36,530 nt of DNA from an uncultured Gammaproteobacteria bacterium (GTDB lineage: Bacteria; Pseudomonadota; Gammaproteobacteria; Arenicellales; CAJQKF01), in NCBI GenBank assembly GCA_905478855.1, contig CAJQKF010000048.1, positions 1-36,530 on the forward strand. The letters are read 5' to 3'. The notes beneath the pieces are model-generated. The model was given only the letters and a program-made list of their open reading frames with translations. It was not told where the DNA came from and did no database searches. Positions 35,274 to 36,530 of the stretch are shown in pieces. The number at the start of each line of letters is the position of its first letter. The first letter of the stretch is position 1. A program made the position numbers and the translations under genes.

Positions 35274-35356
35274 ATTTTATTTTCTCTTTGAAGAGAAATG
35301 CGCATAGAACATCTGTTGATAGACCTCACTGAATTTTAATCAGAGACATTCCGAGA

Positions 35357-35689
35357 ATGTTTTACATGCTTTCCTGTTTCAATCTTAAGCCAGGTTTCAG
35401 TATTGATATTTTTGAGTTGTCGTATAGTGCCTTTGTAGAAGAAATGAAACTTGCCGGTTTGGTTCAATCAGCGGGTAAAATAGGCAGAAGACAGAAAGAT
35501 ACGCCGATGGATACCGATAACGAGCGTGATCATGAATATTTCGTAGAGATGTCTTTTTCCGATCGTACCCAGGTAGATAGGGCTTACGCGCATATTATGC
35601 AGCATATTGAACCGGGGGAAAAAACACACGATTCTGTTTATTCCAAAGTGTCCGACCCCATTTTTATTTGTTGGCAAGATATCAATTGA
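35357..35689 (+). CDS. Small protein resembling DUF6614/dimeric ferredoxin-like family
   Basis: 110 residues: MFYMLSCFNLKPGFSIDIFELSYSAFVEEMKLAG then KIGRRQKDTP, EYFVEMSFSDRTQVDRAYAHI and DSVYSKVSDPIFICWQD. The beta-alpha-beta pattern with an acidic helix and edge strands suits a dimeric alpha/beta barrel, and the layout recalls DUF6614 proteins. The function is unknown. It follows dctQ on the same strand by 83 bp, and a role in metabolising the TRAP substrate is only a guess. Confidence 0.5.
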   Translation: MFYMLSCFNLKPGFSIDIFELSYSAFVEEMKLAGLVQSAGKIGRRQKDTPMDTDNERDHEYFVEMSFSDRTQVDRAYAHIMQHIEPGEKTHDSVYSKVSDPIFICWQDIN

Positions 35690-35715
35690 AAAGCCTCGTA
35701 CAACAAAATAGTTTC

Positions 35716-35785
35716 AAGAAATAGTTCTCTGACACCTATTTTCGACACCTATTTTCTAAGAAATAGTTCTCTGACACCTATTTTC
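35716..35785 (-). repeat. Two exact 28-bp REP-like repeats plus partial unit
   Basis: A 28-bp unit occurs identically at 35716-35743 and 35758-35785 (42-bp period), with a shortened GACACCTATTTTCT copy between them. On the minus strand each unit carries TAGGTGTCAGAGAACTATT, the same core as the repeats flanking the RAYT gene at 28.4 and 29.2 kb. It lies between the DUF6614-like gene and the GST remnant. Probably REP elements acted on by the RAYT enzyme. Confidence 0.7.
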
Positions 35786-35817
35786 TCTATTTTCTTTCAA
35801 CACATAAATACTTTAGC

Positions 35818-36409
35818 TCATTCGCCGAACACAATTGTTTCATTACATTCCAACCACAACGGGTATTTAAACATGGCTTTGGCGAACAATCGGCTTTGTA
35901 TGTGGTGGTTTAGCCAGCGTTGTAACTGGGTGTAAGCGCTTGCTCGAAATAGTGGTTTATTCGCTTTTGAGAACTGACGAACAAAAGGCAGCAACGCGTA
36001 ATCGAGTAAGCTTGGGGTTGCACCCATAAAGAATTCATGTTTTTTTAGACGGGTTTCTAAATTTTGAATGAACGGCTCACATTCTAGGCGGTAGGCTTCT
36101 TCTGAATCGTGATGGAAGCGTCTGGCGCGTTTGTAGTTTTCTAAGCTGGGTTTAAATTTCTTATCATTTTCTTCAATGATACCTAGTATCTCAGGTAGAG
36201 CGTCGGCCTGATCGACTCGTAGCAAGTTTTGCGGATCATTTTGACGCAGCGCCCACAGCATAATATCTAAGCTTTCATCGATTACCGTATGCGCATCAAT
36301 GACTAATACAGGTACGGTTGCTTTTGGTGATGCGGCCAACATTTCGTCGGGTCGATTGTTCATAGTTATAGCTCGCAATATTACGGACTGTTCTGCTAAT
36401 AAGAAGTAG
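35818..36409 (-). pseudogene. Glutathione S-transferase cut by an insertion sequence
   Basis: The frame reads (from the 5' side) FLLAEQSVILRAITMNNRPDE then LAASPKATVPVLVIDAHTVIDESLDIML, the second half of a GST thioredoxin-fold domain, followed by an all-helical C-domain ending near TPSLLDYALLPFVRQFSKANKP and YPLWLECNETIVFG. The N-terminal ~20-25 residues, including the usual first strand and active-site Ser/Cys region, are missing. A TTG at 36378 permits a shorter frame, but homology continues upstream to about 36409, where an IS inverted repeat starts (36410). The enzyme (glutathione conjugation) is therefore disrupted by the IS. Confidence 0.75.
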
Positions 36410-36530
36410 TGGACCCCAAATATTGGACAGTCCTGTAGTCGCGTTCCGAGGTTAAGCAGCCATCTTGGCTGCGGATTGATAATAGATTGTATCAGGTGTC
36501 ATTTTGTTTAATGCTTGATGTCTTCGTTCG
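36410..36530 (-). mobile_element. IS3-family (IS150-like) element, right end, partial
   Basis: Starts with the terminal repeat TGGACCCC...TTGGACAG (36410-36430), which resembles IS150-type ends. On the minus strand a transposase reading frame ends at TAA 36452; its last residues read ERRHQALNKMTPDTIYY, then QSAAKMAA, the usual H-Q-x-L...TP-x-x-Y tail of IS3 OrfB. The element continues beyond the window edge. It interrupts the GST gene at about 36409. Confidence 0.75.
36452..36530 (-). CDS. IS3-family transposase OrfB, C-terminal 25 residues (partial)
   Basis: The visible part is the last 25 codons before TAA (36452-36454), running off the window's right edge. It holds RRHQALNKMTP, the family's conserved end, and stays in one frame with no internal stops. 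The rest, including the DDE residues, lies outside the window, so activity cannot be judged. Confidence 0.7.
   Translation of the reverse strand, partial: ERRHQALNKMTPDTIYYQSAAKMAA

Noticed and set aside
35280..35300. Terminator after dctQ (TTTCTCT paired with AGAGAAA)
   Set aside because: The stem is AT-rich and weak, with no following U run.
35716..35785. CRISPR array, because of 28-bp direct repeats
   Set aside because: Only two copies with 14-bp spacers, and the core matches the RAYT-flanking repeats, so it is REP-like.

Overview
The window looks like accessory-rich chromosome of a marine-type gammaproteobacterium of moderate GC. The inference rests on an Anr/FNR-like site near a usp gene, HtpX, a REP-associated transposase with flanking repeats, a TRAP transporter controlled by a MocR-type regulator, and a RAYT/IS3-littered gene order. 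No rRNA, tRNA, CRISPR array or replication gene was seen. I could not run homology searches, so family names rest on motifs read by eye.

Layout. 1-9.3 kb: a truncated universal stress gene with an Anr/FNR-like box, a class II histone-deacetylase-like amidohydrolase, an OafA-type acyltransferase with a C-terminal SGNH domain, a 3-hydroxyisobutyryl-CoA hydrolase-like protein, an ACR3 arsenite exporter, a methyltransferase/GT4 pair, and a decayed IS3-family transposase. 9.3-12.7 kb: an alpha/beta hydrolase, an AEC permease, HtpX and a 53-residue small protein. 12.8-17.1 kb: a five-gene minus-strand copper operon (Cys/His-rich protein, CusF-like protein, TolC-like lipoprotein, multicopper oxidase, type-1 copper cupredoxin) without any pump. 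17.3-19.3 kb: a transglutaminase-like protein overlapped by a 37-residue single-TM ORF, a DUF1989 protein and a small membrane protein.

19.5-26.1 kb is the most unusual part: a tightly packed minus-strand operon. Its first gene fuses a GT10 fucosyltransferase-like domain, two PqqD-like domains (the RiPP recognition fold) and a GT4 glycosyltransferase, and is split by a probable one-base frameshift. It is followed by a glycosyltransferase-SDR epimerase fusion, an alkaline-phosphatase-superfamily protein with altered metal ligands, and a sulfotransferase. This set could make a fucosylated/sulfated glycan, possibly on a carrier peptide bound by the PqqD domains.

26.2-36.5 kb: a decayed class III adenylate cyclase, a creatinase/ectoine-hydrolase-like M24 protein, a RAYT transposase flanked by inverted copies of a repeat that recurs in tandem at 35.7 kb, an epoxide hydrolase, and a MocR regulator divergent from a TRAP operon (dctP-dctM-dctQ). 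The dctP gene carries a likely A-tract frameshift in its signal peptide, and a terminator-like hairpin follows it. The window ends in a glutathione S-transferase cut by the end of an IS150-like element.

Decay is a theme: at least six loci (usp, two IS3-type sequences, GT10 fusion, cyclase, GST) are truncated or frameshifted, and dctP may be. Two of the frameshifts sit in short A runs, so sequencing or assembly error must be excluded.
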